Shown: positions 1 to 8,930 of the stretch, in pieces
Layout: every line of letters starts with the position of its first letter
Position numbering within the stretch: the first letter of the stretch is position 1
NCBI GenBank assembly: GCA_902537415.1
Contig: CACBBC010000017.1
Span: forward strand, 1 to 34,736
DNA: 34,736 nt
Direction of reading: 5' to 3'
Origin: an uncultured Alphaproteobacteria bacterium
Lineage (GTDB): Bacteria; Pseudomonadota; Alphaproteobacteria; Rhodobacterales; Rhodobacteraceae
Made by a program: the position numbers and the translations under genes
The notes under the pieces: generated by a model
Seen by the model: the letters and a program-made list of their open reading frames with translations, nothing else
Databases searched by the model: none
What the model was told of the DNA's origin: nothing

Positions 1-314
1 TCAGAAACAAGTTAAAGAAAACTAGTTACGGTAAATGTAGGCTGTCTATTCACAGATCCTCTAAGAACATTTATGCGCAAGTTATAGACGATAGACTTGG
101 AAAAACATTGGCTTCTGTATCATCACTAGAAAAGAGCTTGGGAGTAGTTGGAAAAAATAATATAGAAGTTGCTACAAAAATTGGAAAGGAAATAGCCTCA
201 AGAGCCTTAAAAAAAGGGATTAAGGAAGTGGTATTTGATAGGGGAGGATTCCTATATCATGGAAAAATTAAGGCGCTAGCAGACGCTGCTAGGGAAAATG
301 GATTAAAACTATAG
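1..314 (+). CDS. rplR: 50S ribosomal protein L18, 3' part (5' end outside window)
   Basis: L18 binds 5S rRNA and helps anchor it to the large subunit. The reading frame is open from the window edge (first full codon at position 3) to the TAG at 312-314, so the gene starts upstream. The visible part has the L18 pattern: a basic N-terminal stretch, [17 protein letters not shown], and the C-terminal [22 protein letters not shown] typical of the family in shortened form here. A TTG at 108 is only an internal leucine codon, because homologous residues continue upstream of it. It lies 11 bases before rpsE, in the usual spc-operon order rplR-rpsE-rpmD-rplO-secY. Confidence 0.95.
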   Translation, partial: RNKLKKTSYGKCRLSIHRSSKNIYAQVIDDRLGKTLASVSSLEKSLGVVGKNNIEVATKIGKEIASRALKKGIKEVVFDRGGFLYHGKIKALADAARENGLKL

Positions 315-325
315 GGATAAGAGCT

Positions 326-841
326 TTGGAAGATAAGAGAAAATTAGATAGAGAAGAATCAGAATTTACAGACCGTCTTGTGGCGATAAACCGTGTTTCA
401 AAAACGGTAAAAGGAGGAAAGAGGTTTGGATTTGCGGCTTTAGTCGTAGTAGGTGATCTAAAAGGTAGAGTTGGGTATGGAAAAGGGAAAGCTAAGGAAG
501 TTCCTGAAGCTATTCGTAAAGCTACAGAGCAAGCAAAACGAAAGACAGTAAAGGTTCCTTTGAGGGAAGGTAGAACTCTTCATCATGATATCGACGGCAG
601 ACATGGCGCGGGAAGGGTGATTATGAGAAGTGCAAAAGCTGGAACAGGAATTATTGCAGGTGGACCAATGCGAGCTGTTTTTGAGATGCTAGGTATTCAA
701 GATGTTGTAGCAAAGTCATTAGGTTCTCAGAATCCCTATAATATGATTAGAGCGACTATCAGTGGCTTGACCAAGGAGTGGAGCCCAAGAATGGTTGCTC
801 AGCGAAGAGGTAAAAAGGTTTCTGAGATAACATTTAAATAA
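326..841 (+). CDS. rpsE: 30S ribosomal protein S5
   Basis: S5 sits at the mRNA entry side of the small subunit and affects decoding accuracy. The 171 residues carry the S5 N-terminal double-stranded-RNA-binding fold, with [18 protein letters not shown] near the N-terminus and [11 protein letters not shown] following, then the glycine-rich [18 protein letters not shown]. The C-terminal half holds the [16 protein letters not shown] segment. The start is TTG at 326; I see no in-frame ATG or GTG between the rplR stop and the conserved region. AGGG at 313-316 gives a Shine-Dalgarno sequence 9 bases away. A TTG start is uncommon for such a highly expressed gene. Length is normal for the family. Confidence 0.97.
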   Translation: MEDKRKLDREESEFTDRLVAINRVSKTVKGGKRFGFAALVVVGDLKGRVGYGKGKAKEVPEAIRKATEQAKRKTVKVPLREGRTLHHDIDGRHGAGRVIMRSAKAGTGIIAGGPMRAVFEMLGIQDVVAKSLGSQNPYNMIRATISGLTKEWSPRMVAQRRGKKVSEITFK

Positions 842-852
842 CGGTAAAATTC

Positions 853-1032
853 ATGAATAAAAAAATAAAAATAAAAAGAGTAGGATCTCTAATACGTCAG
901 CCACAAAATCAGATTAGGGTTGTAAAAGGCTTGGGACTTAGGAAAACTAACTCAATAAGAGAAATAGAGGATACGCCGTCAGTACGGGGGATGCTTTCTA
1001 AAGTAGCACATCTGGTTAAGGTTTTAGATTGA
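853..1032 (+). CDS. rpmD: 50S ribosomal protein L30
   Basis: This short gene encodes a 59-residue L30, a small large-subunit protein. Reading from the ATG at 853, the product begins with a lysine-rich stretch, then IKRVGSLIRQPQNQIRVVKG and LGLRKTNSIREIEDTPSVRGM, which are the conserved L30 positions (the LGLRK motif and the PSVRGM segment). It ends at the TGA at 1030-1032. It lies 11 bases after rpsE and 18 bases before rplO, exactly where rpmD is expected. It was found by direct translation. Confidence 0.95.
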   Translation: MNKKIKIKRVGSLIRQPQNQIRVVKGLGLRKTNSIREIEDTPSVRGMLSKVAHLVKVLD

Positions 1033-1050
1033 AAAAGGAAGTTTAAGATA

Positions 1051-1515
1051 ATGCGTTTAAATGATATTTCAGATAACCCTGGTGCTTTTAAAAAAAGGGT
1101 AAGGGTTGGAAGGGGACCCGGGTCCGGTAAGGGTAAAACTGCTGGCCGAGGAGTAAAGGGTCAAAAGTCAAGATCGGGGGTCTCAATAAAGGCTTTTGAG
1201 GGTGGGCAAATGCCTCTTTATCAAAGGTTACCAAAACGAGGTTTCAATTCAAGAAATTCGAAAAAACTACTAGACCAAGTCAACCTAGGGTCAATCCAAA
1301 AGCTTATTGATGCGAAAAAAATTGTCGAAAATAAGGCAATAGATATAGCGGTACTTCGTAGTGTAGGTTTGATAAACAAGAATGCAGTCTCCGTAAAGCT
1401 TTTGGCAAAAGGGTCTCTCGCCTCAAAAGTAAAAATTGAAGTTCAGAGTGCTTCCGAAAAAGCGAGACAGGCAGTTGAAAAGATGGGTGGCGAACTCAAT
1501 CTTATTTCTGATTAA
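1051..1515 (+). CDS. rplO: 50S ribosomal protein L15
   Basis: L15 is a late-assembling large-subunit protein that contacts 23S rRNA through a long basic N-terminal extension. The 154-residue product shows that extension clearly, with the glycine/basic run [20 protein letters not shown] near residues 18-37, followed by [18 protein letters not shown]. The globular C-terminal half has [17 protein letters not shown]. The ATG at 1051 is preceded by AAGGAAG, a good ribosome-binding site. The gene is 18 bases after rpmD and 15 before secY and is surely part of the same transcript. Confidence 0.97.
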   Translation: MRLNDISDNPGAFKKRVRVGRGPGSGKGKTAGRGVKGQKSRSGVSIKAFEGGQMPLYQRLPKRGFNSRNSKKLLDQVNLGSIQKLIDAKKIVENKAIDIAVLRSVGLINKNAVSVKLLAKGSLASKVKIEVQSASEKARQAVEKMGGELNLISD

Positions 1516-1530
1516 AAGGAATATTGTACT

Positions 1531-2883
1531 ATGGTATCTGCGGCAGAACAGATGGCAGCCAACTTGAGCTGGAGTTCTATTGGTAAAGCTAAAGACCTTC
1601 AGAACAGGATACTTTATGCACTATTGCTGCTTATCATTTACAGAGCGGGTACTTATGTGCCAGTCCCCGGTGTAGACGCAGAACAACTAAAAGCTTTTTT
1701 TGAGCAAAATGCTCAGGGTATAGGCGGGATGCTAAATATGTTCACTGGTGGAGCGGTGGGAAGGATGGCTGTATTTGCACTCGGAATTATGCCATATATA
1801 ACATCGTCTATTATCATGCAATTGTTAACCTCTATGGTTCCATATCTTGAGCAACTTAAAAAAGAGGGAGAGCAGGGTAGACAGAAAATAAATCAGTATA
1901 CAAGATACGGTACGGTGGTACTGGCTTTCTTTCAATCTTGGGGGATAGCCGCCGGTATTGAGTCTCAAGGTCTAGCATCAGAACCTGGGCTTTTCTTTCG
2001 AGTGTCCTGCGTTGTTACACTCGTAGGAGGCACTATGCTTTTAATGTGGCTTGGTGAGCAGATAACCCAGAGGGGTATTGGAAATGGTATCTCGTTAATT
2101 ATATACGTTGGTATAATAGCTGAATTACCTGGAGCTTTAGGACAGTTTTTTGCATCTGGTCGATCTGGAGCGCTAAGTGCCTTCACTATTATCTTTCTAA
2201 TAATTGTAGTAATTGCTGTGATAGCATTCGTTGTTTTCGTTGAGAGGGCTCTGCGTAAGGTTCCTCTACAATACCCTAGAAGACAGGTAGGAATGAAAAT
2301 ATTTGAAGGCGAAAACTCCAACCTGCCGGTAAAGGTGAATCCAGCAGGTGTCATTCCTGCGATATTTGCATCATCACTACTATTATTGCCCACAACTATG
2401 ACCGCGTTCTCATCAAACGATAGTACCGGTTTTGTTGGATTTTTAGCCGCTTATCTAGGCCCCGGCCAAGTGCTCTACTATCTGTTTTTTGGAGGTATGA
2501 TTATTTTCTTTACCTATTTTTACACACTTAATGTATCTTTCAAACCAGAGGATGTTGCAGAAAATATAAAGAAACAGGGAGGATTTGTTCCTGGAATACG
2601 GCCAGGACCAAAAACAGCTGAATACCTTGAATACGTAGTGGTGAGGCTCTTAGTAGTAGGGTCACTATATTTGGCCGCAGTCTGTCTTTTACCTGAGTTT
2701 TTAAGAGCGCAAATGAACGTTCCTTTTTACTTTGGTGGTACATCAGTATTAATCGTCGTGTCTGTTACTCTAGATACAGTAGGACAATTGCAATCGCACC
2801 TCTTAGCGTATCAATATGAGGGTTTAATTGAGAAGTCGCGCCTAGGTAAGAAGAATAAAAGGCAAAGCAGGTTTAGAAGATGA
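1531..2883 (+). CDS. secY: Preprotein translocase channel subunit SecY
   Basis: SecY forms the protein-conducting channel of the Sec translocon in the inner membrane. The 450 residues contain about ten hydrophobic membrane segments. Family landmarks are RAGTYVPVPGVD in the first helix/plug region, LGIMPYITSSIIMQLL in the second helix, the basic cytoplasmic stretch QGRQKINQYTRYG, and the loop ERALRKVPLQYPRRQVG that faces the ribosome. The C-terminus ends with a basic tail. Its TGA overlaps the ATG of adk (ATGA), so the two genes are translationally coupled. Length is normal for bacterial SecY. Confidence 0.98.
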   Translation: MVSAAEQMAANLSWSSIGKAKDLQNRILYALLLLIIYRAGTYVPVPGVDAEQLKAFFEQNAQGIGGMLNMFTGGAVGRMAVFALGIMPYITSSIIMQLLTSMVPYLEQLKKEGEQGRQKINQYTRYGTVVLAFFQSWGIAAGIESQGLASEPGLFFRVSCVVTLVGGTMLLMWLGEQITQRGIGNGISLIIYVGIIAELPGALGQFFASGRSGALSAFTIIFLIIVVIAVIAFVVFVERALRKVPLQYPRRQVGMKIFEGENSNLPVKVNPAGVIPAIFASSLLLLPTTMTAFSSNDSTGFVGFLAAYLGPGQVLYYLFFGGMIIFFTYFYTLNVSFKPEDVAENIKKQGGFVPGIRPGPKTAEYLEYVVVRLLVVGSLYLAAVCLLPEFLRAQMNVPFYFGGTSVLIVVSVTLDTVGQLQSHLLAYQYEGLIEKSRLGKKNKRQSRFRR

Positions 2884-3455
2884 TTATAATATTGTTTGGA
2901 CCTCCAGGAGCCGGAAAAGGGACGCAAGCTCAAAGATTGGTCGCTAAACACAACCTAAAACAATTATCGACTGGAGACATGCTCAGGGAGGCTATAACTG
3001 AAGGAAGCGAATTAGGTAAAAAAGCAAGCTCAATTATGGATAGAGGTGAGTTGGTTTCTGACGATATCATACTATCAATGATTAAAGATCAGTTGAGAAA
3101 AAGCGACAGTGACGGGTTTATATTCGACGGATTTCCACGCAACTTGGAGCAGGCTAAAGCACTAGATAAAATATTACATGAGTTAAAGTTAAGATTAGAT
3201 TTGGTAATCGAAATAGTAGTAAATGATGAGGTGTTAATAAACAGAATTGAAAATCGTGCTAAAGAAAGCAAAAACGTTCGAAGTGATGATAACGAAGAAG
3301 TACTTAAAAACAGGCTGAATATCTATCATGAGAGTACAGAAAGGATAAAACCATACTATTTAGAGCAAAAAAAACTCGTTAAAATAGATGGGATGAGAAG
3401 TATTGAGCAAGTTAGTAGCGATATTGAAGGTCAATTGATAAATATTGAGAAATGA
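2880..3455 (+). CDS. adk: Adenylate kinase (short-LID type)
   Basis: Adenylate kinase interconverts ATP plus AMP with two ADP in the cytoplasm. The P-loop GPPGAGKGT is at residues 7-15. The AMP-binding region follows with STGDMLREAI and the FDGFPRN motif near residues 80-86. At 191 residues it is shorter than the roughly 214-residue E. coli enzyme because the LID is a brief connection without zinc-ligand cysteines, a form common in alphaproteobacteria. The ATG overlaps the secY stop by four bases. After the stop there is a 162-base spacer before rpsM, where transcription probably restarts. Confidence 0.97.
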   Translation: MIIILFGPPGAGKGTQAQRLVAKHNLKQLSTGDMLREAITEGSELGKKASSIMDRGELVSDDIILSMIKDQLRKSDSDGFIFDGFPRNLEQAKALDKILHELKLRLDLVIEIVVNDEVLINRIENRAKESKNVRSDDNEEVLKNRLNIYHESTERIKPYYLEQKKLVKIDGMRSIEQVSSDIEGQLINIEK

Positions 3456-3538
3456 TACCATGGGTACCTAATATTGCGTCTATTGAAGAAGGCTGAGACG
3501 ACATTTTAAAGGAATAAAAGAAATATTATATTGATCTA

Positions 3539-3566
3539 TTGACCTTATTAATTTAAGCGCTATAAA
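3539..3566 (+). promoter_or_regulatory. Likely sigma-70 promoter for the rpsM-rpsK-rpoA-rplQ block
   Basis: A TTGACC -35 box (3539-3544) and a TATAAA -10 box (3561-3566) are separated by 16 bases, each one mismatch from consensus. They lie in the 162-base spacer between adk and rpsM, and the predicted start would give a leader of about 45 bases. This is the best promoter match I noticed in the window. It is a sequence match only. Confidence 0.6.
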
Positions 3567-3617
3567 GACAGTCTGGATCGTTATGTATTTTGAAAAAAAC
3601 ATAAATGGAGAGTGAGA

Positions 3618-3986
3618 ATGGCTAGAATAGCCGGGATAAATCTGCCGACAAACAAGAGGGTCTTAATTGCGCTCACTTACATACACGGTATAGGCAAAGT
3701 GACATCTAAAAGCATATGCGATGCTGCGGGAGTAAACGTATCGACGCGGGTCAACCAACTTTCCGAGCAAGAAGTAGCCTCGATAAGACAGCATATCGAT
3801 GGTAACGTAGTGGTAGAGGGTGACTTGAGAAGGGAAAGGACAATAAACATTAAAAGGCTTATGGACCTTGGATGTTACAGGGGCTTAAGACACAGGAGAG
3901 GTTTACCTGTAAGAGGGCAGAGAACGCACACTAATGCAAGAACAAGAAAAGGACCAGCAAAAGCGATTGCTGGTAAGAAAAAATAA
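3618..3986 (+). CDS. rpsM: 30S ribosomal protein S13
   Basis: S13 sits in the head of the small subunit and contacts the P-site tRNA and S19. The 122-residue product starts [10 protein letters not shown] at the ATG at 3618, with GGAG at 3607-3610 seven bases upstream. A GTG two codons earlier (3612) is in frame but has no better ribosome-binding site and does not fit the conserved S13 N-terminus. Landmarks are LTYIHGIGK, the HhH-like region, and the basic C-terminus [20 protein letters not shown]. The rpsK start follows 13 bases after the stop. Confidence 0.97.
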   Translation: MARIAGINLPTNKRVLIALTYIHGIGKVTSKSICDAAGVNVSTRVNQLSEQEVASIRQHIDGNVVVEGDLRRERTINIKRLMDLGCYRGLRHRRGLPVRGQRTHTNARTRKGPAKAIAGKKK

Positions 3987-3999
3987 CACGGAAAATCAT

Positions 4000-4377
4000 A
4001 TGGTTAAGAAAAAAAAGAAAGAGAAGAAGAACATTACAACGGGAATTGCTCATATAAATTCCAGCTTCAATAATACCAAAGTTCTAATTTCTGACGTGCA
4101 AGGAAACGCGATAGCATGGTCTTCAAGTGGGACTATGGGTTTTAAAGGTTCAAGAAAGGCAACCCCATATGCTGCACAGTTGGCAGCGGAGGATGCTGGG
4201 AAGAAGGCGCAGGAGCATGGTATGAAGTCTCTTGATGTACACGTTCAAGGTCCGGGCTCCGGTAGAGAGTCAGCACTGAGAGCACTGTCCGCTATTGGAA
4301 TGAACGTAACGTCAATTAGAGATGTTACGCCAATTGCACATAATGGATGTAGACCACCAAAACGACGACGTGTCTAA
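4000..4377 (+). CDS. rpsK: 30S ribosomal protein S11
   Basis: S11 forms part of the platform of the small subunit and faces the E site. The 125 residues run from a lysine-rich N-terminus ([11 protein letters not shown]) through [18 protein letters not shown] to the conserved [15 protein letters not shown] and the basic C-terminus [12 protein letters not shown]. The frame is open upstream as far as 3934 inside rpsM, but that stretch is a shadow of the S13 C-terminus, so the ATG at 4000 is chosen. Its ribosome-binding site is weak (GGAA), which suggests coupling to rpsM translation. Confidence 0.97.
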   Translation: MVKKKKKEKKNITTGIAHINSSFNNTKVLISDVQGNAIAWSSSGTMGFKGSRKATPYAAQLAAEDAGKKAQEHGMKSLDVHVQGPGSGRESALRALSAIGMNVTSIRDVTPIAHNGCRPPKRRRV

Positions 4378-4453
4378 AGACACATCGTAATTATTTTAAC
4401 CTCGGGAACGCTTAGCTGTCACGGATCGAGCTAATGTAAGAATGGAGGACTAG

Positions 4454-5470
4454 ATGATCCACAAAAACTGGCATGAACTTATAAAACCTTCGGGTTTAAA
4501 TTTAGTAAACGATGAACAAAATCCAAACTCTGCAACTATTGTTGTTGAGCCACTTGAGAGAGGGTTTGGGCTTACCTTAGGAAATGCTCTTAGAAGAACA
4601 CTTCTTTCCTCTCTTCAAGGAGCGTCAATCACTTCAGTAAAGATTAATAGTGTTTTACACGAATTTTCTTCAATACCAGGCGTGAGAGAGGATGTTACAG
4701 ATATAGTTTTAAATCTAAAAGCTATCGCAGTAGGTATGGAAGTAGAAGGTCCAAAGAAATTAACATTAAAAGAACAAGGCCCTAAGGCTGTTACCGCCGG
4801 TGATATTGTTGAGACAAATGGAATAAGCATTCTGAACAAAGATGCTATGATATGTCAGCTAGATGAAGGTGGATCACTTGATATGGAACTTACGGTTGAT
4901 ACGGGTAAAGGATATGTGCCAGGTGATAAACATAGAGATGAAGATATGGCTATAGGTTTGATATCTGTAGACGCCATGTTTTCTCCCGTGAAAAAAGTCT
5001 CATATAAGGTGGACTCCACGCGCGAAGGACAAGTTCTTGACTATGATAAACTTTCGCTATCCATAGAGACCGATGGATCAGTAAGTCCGGAGGATGCAAT
5101 TGCTTTTGCTGCTAGAATATTACAAGATCAACTTACTGTTTTTGTTAATTTTGAGGAGCCCCAAGCTGAAGAGATAGCTAGCGAAGAAGATGAACTAGCT
5201 TTTAATCCACTTTTATTGAAAAAAGTTGAAGAACTTGAGCTATCAGTAAGGTCTGCAAATTGCCTAAAGAACGATAATATTGTTTACATTGGTGACTTAA
5301 TTTTAAAAACGGAATCAGAAATGTTAAGGACGCCCAACTTCGGTAGAAAATCTCTCAATGAAATTAAGGAAGTTCTTACTTCAATGGGGCTGCATTTAGG
5401 AATGGATGTTTCTGAGTGGCCACCTGAAAACATTGAGGAACTTGCAAAAAAACATGAAGATCAATATTAA
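4454..5470 (+). CDS. rpoA: RNA polymerase alpha subunit
   Basis: Alpha dimerises to nucleate RNA polymerase assembly, and its C-terminal domain contacts UP elements and activators. The N-terminal domain (about residues 1-235) has [23 protein letters not shown], the dimerisation signature. A linker of acidic residues near 235-245 leads to the C-terminal domain, with [11 protein letters not shown] near residue 262 (the arginine that reads UP elements in E. coli) and the helix-hairpin-helix [14 protein letters not shown]. At 338 residues it is full length. The ATG at 4454 is preceded by GGAGG at 4444-4448. Confidence 0.98.
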   Translation: MIHKNWHELIKPSGLNLVNDEQNPNSATIVVEPLERGFGLTLGNALRRTLLSSLQGASITSVKINSVLHEFSSIPGVREDVTDIVLNLKAIAVGMEVEGPKKLTLKEQGPKAVTAGDIVETNGISILNKDAMICQLDEGGSLDMELTVDTGKGYVPGDKHRDEDMAIGLISVDAMFSPVKKVSYKVDSTREGQVLDYDKLSLSIETDGSVSPEDAIAFAARILQDQLTVFVNFEEPQAEEIASEEDELAFNPLLLKKVEELELSVRSANCLKNDNIVYIGDLILKTESEMLRTPNFGRKSLNEIKEVLTSMGLHLGMDVSEWPPENIEELAKKHEDQY

Positions 5471-5492
5471 ATAACTATATGAGAGATGCACT

Positions 5493-5927
5493 ATGAGACA
5501 TTCGCATGGTTACAGGAAGTTAAACAGAACGCATGAACACAGGTCAGCTATGTTTGCTAACATGGCTTGTAGCTTAATTGAGCACGAGCAAATTAAAACA
5601 ACCCTTCCTAAAGCAAAAGAACTGAAGCCGATTGTAGAAAAGTTAATAACCCTCGCGAAGAAAGGCACTTTACATTCTAGAAGAATTTTAATCTCAAGGA
5701 TCAAACAGCAAGATGCTGTAAGAAAATTGTTTGATGTTCTAGCATCACGTTATAAAGACCGACATGGAGGTTGTGTAAGAGTTCTAAAAGCTGGTCAAAG
5801 ATATGGGGACATGGCGGATATGGCTATAATTGAACTTGTCGATCGAGACGAAAACGCAAAAGGTGCAGGTGACCGAAAACGTGTAGAAGAGCAGGAAAGT
5901 GCCGTAGCCTCCGAAAATAGAGAGTAA
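5493..5927 (+). CDS. rplQ: 50S ribosomal protein L17
   Basis: L17 lies near the exit of the peptide tunnel. The product (144 residues) begins [20 protein letters not shown] and continues with [19 protein letters not shown], both diagnostic for L17. The conserved [27 protein letters not shown] ends the core. The last 25 or so residues are an acidic/basic low-complexity tail, longer than in E. coli but normal for alphaproteobacteria. It closes the ribosomal part of the operon. The next gene starts only 14 bases later with no terminator between. Confidence 0.97.
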   Translation: MRHSHGYRKLNRTHEHRSAMFANMACSLIEHEQIKTTLPKAKELKPIVEKLITLAKKGTLHSRRILISRIKQQDAVRKLFDVLASRYKDRHGGCVRVLKAGQRYGDMADMAIIELVDRDENAKGAGDRKRVEEQESAVASENRE

Positions 5928-5941
5928 TTAATTGCTTATTA

Positions 5942-6925
5942 ATGGCTGATAGCCGAGACATAATTGTTGAAGAAGATGGAATAGACTGCAGGCTGAGTAC
6001 CTGGATTAAAAGGAATGATAGGCGGCTAACCTTCAACTCGGTGAATACACTCTGTAGAAAAGGTTTGATTAAAGTTAATGGCATTAAGGCACAGGCATCC
6101 TACAGACTTGTAATGGGAGACGTAATTACGATACCTATTCCTTCATCAGGTTTCACTGGCGATGTATCAACCCCAAAAATTGAACCTAAGTTAGCAAAGC
6201 TGATACTTGATGCAATAATTTTAAAAGATAATCATCTTATTGCTTTAAACAAACCAGAGGGTTTAGCCTCACAAGGAGGTAGTAGTCAGGGAACGCGTCA
6301 TGTAGATGCATATAAATCTAAACTACAATTTGGTGCAAAGGATCCACCAAGATTAATTCATAGGCTTGATAAGGAAACTTCTGGTATTTTATTGCTAGCT
6401 AGAGACGTTAAGACCGCTAGCGCTTTTGCAACCCTATTCAGGGACAAACAGGTTGAGAAGATATATTGGGCACTTGTTGAAGGGGTACCAAAAAAAGAAA
6501 AAGGTATATTGGAAAGCTATATCGGAAACGTAGATATCTGGAAGCCGAGTCTTAATCAGGGACTTATAGAGCAAAAAAAAAGTAGGTGGAATAATGCTAA
6601 TAAAAAAAAAGCAGTCACTTTCTATAAAGTGATAGAAAAAATAGGGTCAAAATATGCGTGGCTAGAATTAAAGCCTGCTACTGGCCGTACTCATCAGTTG
6701 AGAATTCATTGTGCTGAGTTAGGAAATCCTATCATAGGAGATAGAAAATACAAAAGCAGTGAAGGTAAGAATTCTCAAGACTTTCCTTATAGCTTCAAAA
6801 AGCTCTTTCTGCATGCAAGGAGCGTTACTTTCGTGCATCCAACATCGAAAAAGACGACAAAAATTGAGGCATCTTTGCCTAAGCATATGGCTTTAGTTTG
6901 GAAGCATTTTGGTTGGAGAATTTGA
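5942..6925 (+). CDS. RluC/RluD-family 23S rRNA pseudouridine synthase
   Basis: Enzymes of this family isomerise specific uridines of 23S rRNA to pseudouridine. The N-terminal part (about residues 14-65) resembles an S4 RNA-binding domain, with LSTWIKRNDRRLT and KGLIKVNG. The catalytic domain follows, with the motif HRLDKETSGILLLARD, where D143 is the expected nucleophile. LKPATGRTHQLRIHCAELGNPIIGDRKY near the C-terminus is another family signature. At 327 residues it fits RluC or RluD, and I cannot decide which uridines it modifies. No strong ribosome-binding site precedes the ATG at 5942. The 14-base gap to rplQ suggests read-through from the ribosomal operon. Confidence 0.9.
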   Translation: MADSRDIIVEEDGIDCRLSTWIKRNDRRLTFNSVNTLCRKGLIKVNGIKAQASYRLVMGDVITIPIPSSGFTGDVSTPKIEPKLAKLILDAIILKDNHLIALNKPEGLASQGGSSQGTRHVDAYKSKLQFGAKDPPRLIHRLDKETSGILLLARDVKTASAFATLFRDKQVEKIYWALVEGVPKKEKGILESYIGNVDIWKPSLNQGLIEQKKSRWNNANKKKAVTFYKVIEKIGSKYAWLELKPATGRTHQLRIHCAELGNPIIGDRKYKSSEGKNSQDFPYSFKKLFLHARSVTFVHPTSKKTTKIEASLPKHMALVWKHFGWRI

Positions 6926-6955
6926 TCAGCAATTAAGGTTTAGAACTAAACACCG

Positions 6956-7657
6956 ATGATTATTAGTAAAGATAAATACTGGAAAACAGTCAGAAAAGAG
7001 GAGCAAGGTAAAAACATGTTCCTAATTTACTTAGATGAGGTATGCCTCAAGTCAGATAAAGGCCATAAATTAGTGCTGTCTGAACAATTAGCTAACGAGG
7101 TGGTAAGGGAGTGGAGCGCAGACGGAAAACTTAGCGCTATTAAAAATAGTTTCTTTACTAAATTCTGCTTTTCAGCAACTGATACTACAAAAAAAGAGAG
7201 GGAAGCTATTTTTGGTAGTTTGGTGGAATATGCCAACTGTGATCCTATTTGTTATATCGCATGTGAACCAACAAAATTACATTTGAAGCAAAAAAATCTT
7301 TATAGTCCTTTGATAGACTGGGCTAAAAAATTTTTCTCAATAAAATTGAATATAGGAACAGGACTTCTTTATATCGAGCAGCCACCCTTAAACGCTAACA
7401 TAATTAAAAAATACTTAGACGAGCTTGAAAATTTTCATTTAACTGCAATCCATGAGCTGACTAAAAGCCTAGGTTCTTTTTTTACTAGTCTAGCACTTTA
7501 TAAAAACGTAGTAAGTTCAGAACTCGCTTGGGAAGTTGCTAATGTTGAAGATAACTATAGAATTGAAGTCTGGGGTGAAGTTGAAGAAGAAAAGCAAAAA
7601 AAAAATGTAGATTTTGATCATTTCAAAGATCTAACAAAAATACTTCAAATGATCTAG
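6956..7657 (+). CDS. ATP12-family F1-ATPase assembly chaperone
   Basis: ATP12 proteins bind the F1 alpha subunit during ATP synthase assembly and are found in mitochondria and alphaproteobacteria. The 233-residue product matches the family: an N-terminal beta part with MFLIYLDEVCLKSDKGHKLVL (the usual V-LDGRP-K-P region), then LVEYANCDPICYIA with its acidic/aromatic turn, LYSPLIDWA, and the C-terminal helical segment SSELAWEVANVEDNYRIEVWGEVEE. The key W-G near residue 206 is present. It lies 30 bases after the pseudouridine synthase, a pairing known in alphaproteobacteria. The start at 6956 is chosen because the later ATG at 7016 would remove conserved residues. Confidence 0.85.
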   Translation: MIISKDKYWKTVRKEEQGKNMFLIYLDEVCLKSDKGHKLVLSEQLANEVVREWSADGKLSAIKNSFFTKFCFSATDTTKKEREAIFGSLVEYANCDPICYIACEPTKLHLKQKNLYSPLIDWAKKFFSIKLNIGTGLLYIEQPPLNANIIKKYLDELENFHLTAIHELTKSLGSFFTSLALYKNVVSSELAWEVANVEDNYRIEVWGEVEEEKQKKNVDFDHFKDLTKILQMI

Positions 7658-7856
7658 TTCGGGGGCTTTGAGAATCATAGTTGATTGAAGAATCAGTGTT
7701 TAAGAAGAATTATCTAAAAAAAGAAGATAAAATACCTTTTAATAGACTGATTTTAATGACTTTTTTCTATATGAATAATTAAAAGTGGAAAAAAACGTGA
7801 GAATGTTTAAACTTACCTTTTTTGAAGTGTGTATAAGTGTTTTTATTTACACGCGA

Positions 7857-7870
7857 AAGTTTCGAAACTT
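7857..7870. promoter_or_regulatory. 14-base perfect palindrome upstream of aapJ
   Basis: AAGTTTCGAAACTT reads identically on both strands and ends 25 bases before the aapJ ATG. It sits in a 238-base spacer (7658-7895) that must hold the aapJ promoter; I could not place convincing -35/-10 boxes there. A looser inverted repeat (GTGTA at 7829-7833 with TACAC at 7848-7852) lies just upstream. A palindrome of this size at this place suggests an operator for a dimeric regulator or an mRNA-leader hairpin. Which of these it is remains inference. Confidence 0.4.
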
Positions 7871-7895
7871 AAATTAGGTTAAAGAAGGAAAAAAT

Positions 7896-8909
7896 ATGAA
7901 GAAACTATTTTTGGGAGTGCTCACAGCGTTGGCTTTGGCTGCTGGTGGTACTTTTGCTGGAACATTAGATGATGTGAAGGCACGCGGAAATTTATTATGT
8001 GGTGTATCCACGGGTGCACCTGGTTTTGCTACTGTCGATGATAGCGGAAAAGATGTTGGGTTTGACGTGGACTATTGTCGAGCTCTAGCAGCGGCGATTT
8101 TTGGTGATCCAATGGCAGTAAAATTTGTCGGTTTGACCTCTGCAGTAAGATTTACAGCATTGGCAGCAGGAGAAGTTGACATACTTGCTAGAAACACAAC
8201 ATGGACATATAGCAGAGATACCGACCTGAAGCAGACATTTCTAGGTGTAAACTATTATGATGGTCAAGGCTTCATGGTTAAGAAAGAACTAGGCGTTAAG
8301 TCCACAACAGAATTAGACGGTGCAACCGTTTGTATTCAAGTTGGAACAACAACAGAACTTAACCTCGCTGACTACTTCAAGGAAAATGGTATGAGCTACG
8401 AGCCTGTGCCAACTGCTGATAATGCTGAATCTCAACAGCAGTATCTTGCTGGAGCGTGTGATACATACACAACCGATGCCTCCGCACTACACGGTACAAG
8501 AGTAAACCTTGAAAACCCCGATGACCATCTCGTTCTGCCAGAAATCATTTCAAAAGAGCCACTTGGACCTCTTGTGAGACACGGTGACGATAATTGGGCT
8601 GACATAGGACGTTGGGTGCTAAATGCTCTAGTTATTGCTGAAGAAAAAGGAATAACAAAAGCTAATATCGATAGTTGGAAAGATACTAAAGATGCCGAGA
8701 TCCATAGACTTCTTGGAACCGGTGATGATGATATTCTCGCTATGGTAGGACTTCCTAAGAACGCTATGTACAACGCGATTAAAGCGGGTGGAAACTACGG
8801 CGAAATCTTTGAAAATAATCTAGGTGCTACAAGCGGTATTAACATCGAAAGGGGTGTGAATGCGTCTTGGACTAAGGGTGGTATTCTTTATTCACCTCCA
8901 TTTAGATGA
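7896..8909 (+). CDS. aapJ: Amino-acid ABC transporter substrate-binding protein (AapJ/BztA type)
   Basis: This periplasmic protein captures amino acids for the AapQMP permease; the family is known as the broad-specificity L-amino-acid system of alphaproteobacteria. A signal peptide is clear (MKKLFLGVLTALALAAGG, likely cut after the alanine at residue 21). The mature N-terminus TLDDVKARGNLLCGVSTGAPGF is characteristic of the AapJ/BztA group, as are the ligand-pocket segments VGLTSAVRFTALAAGEVD and ARNTTWTYSRD. Length (337) is normal. AAGGA at 7885-7889 is a good ribosome-binding site. A terminator directly follows, so this subunit is probably made in excess of the permease. Confidence 0.95.
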   Translation: MKKLFLGVLTALALAAGGTFAGTLDDVKARGNLLCGVSTGAPGFATVDDSGKDVGFDVDYCRALAAAIFGDPMAVKFVGLTSAVRFTALAAGEVDILARNTTWTYSRDTDLKQTFLGVNYYDGQGFMVKKELGVKSTTELDGATVCIQVGTTTELNLADYFKENGMSYEPVPTADNAESQQQYLAGACDTYTTDASALHGTRVNLENPDDHLVLPEIISKEPLGPLVRHGDDNWADIGRWVLNALVIAEEKGITKANIDSWKDTKDAEIHRLLGTGDDDILAMVGLPKNAMYNAIKAGGNYGEIFENNLGATSGINIERGVNASWTKGGILYSPPFR

Positions 8910-8930
8910 TTTGAAAACCTACTTAAAAAG

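Noticed and set aside
1965-2393. Open frame of 142 codons on the minus strand
   Set aside because: It is a mirror of the secY coding region; SecY is certain on the plus strand.
3456-3538. rpmJ (L36) gene between adk and rpsM
   Set aside because: No short cysteine/histidine-containing L36 frame is visible in the spacer.
7805-7812. GTTTAAAC palindrome in the aapJ upstream region
   Set aside because: Eight symmetric bases of mostly A and T are expected by chance in such DNA.
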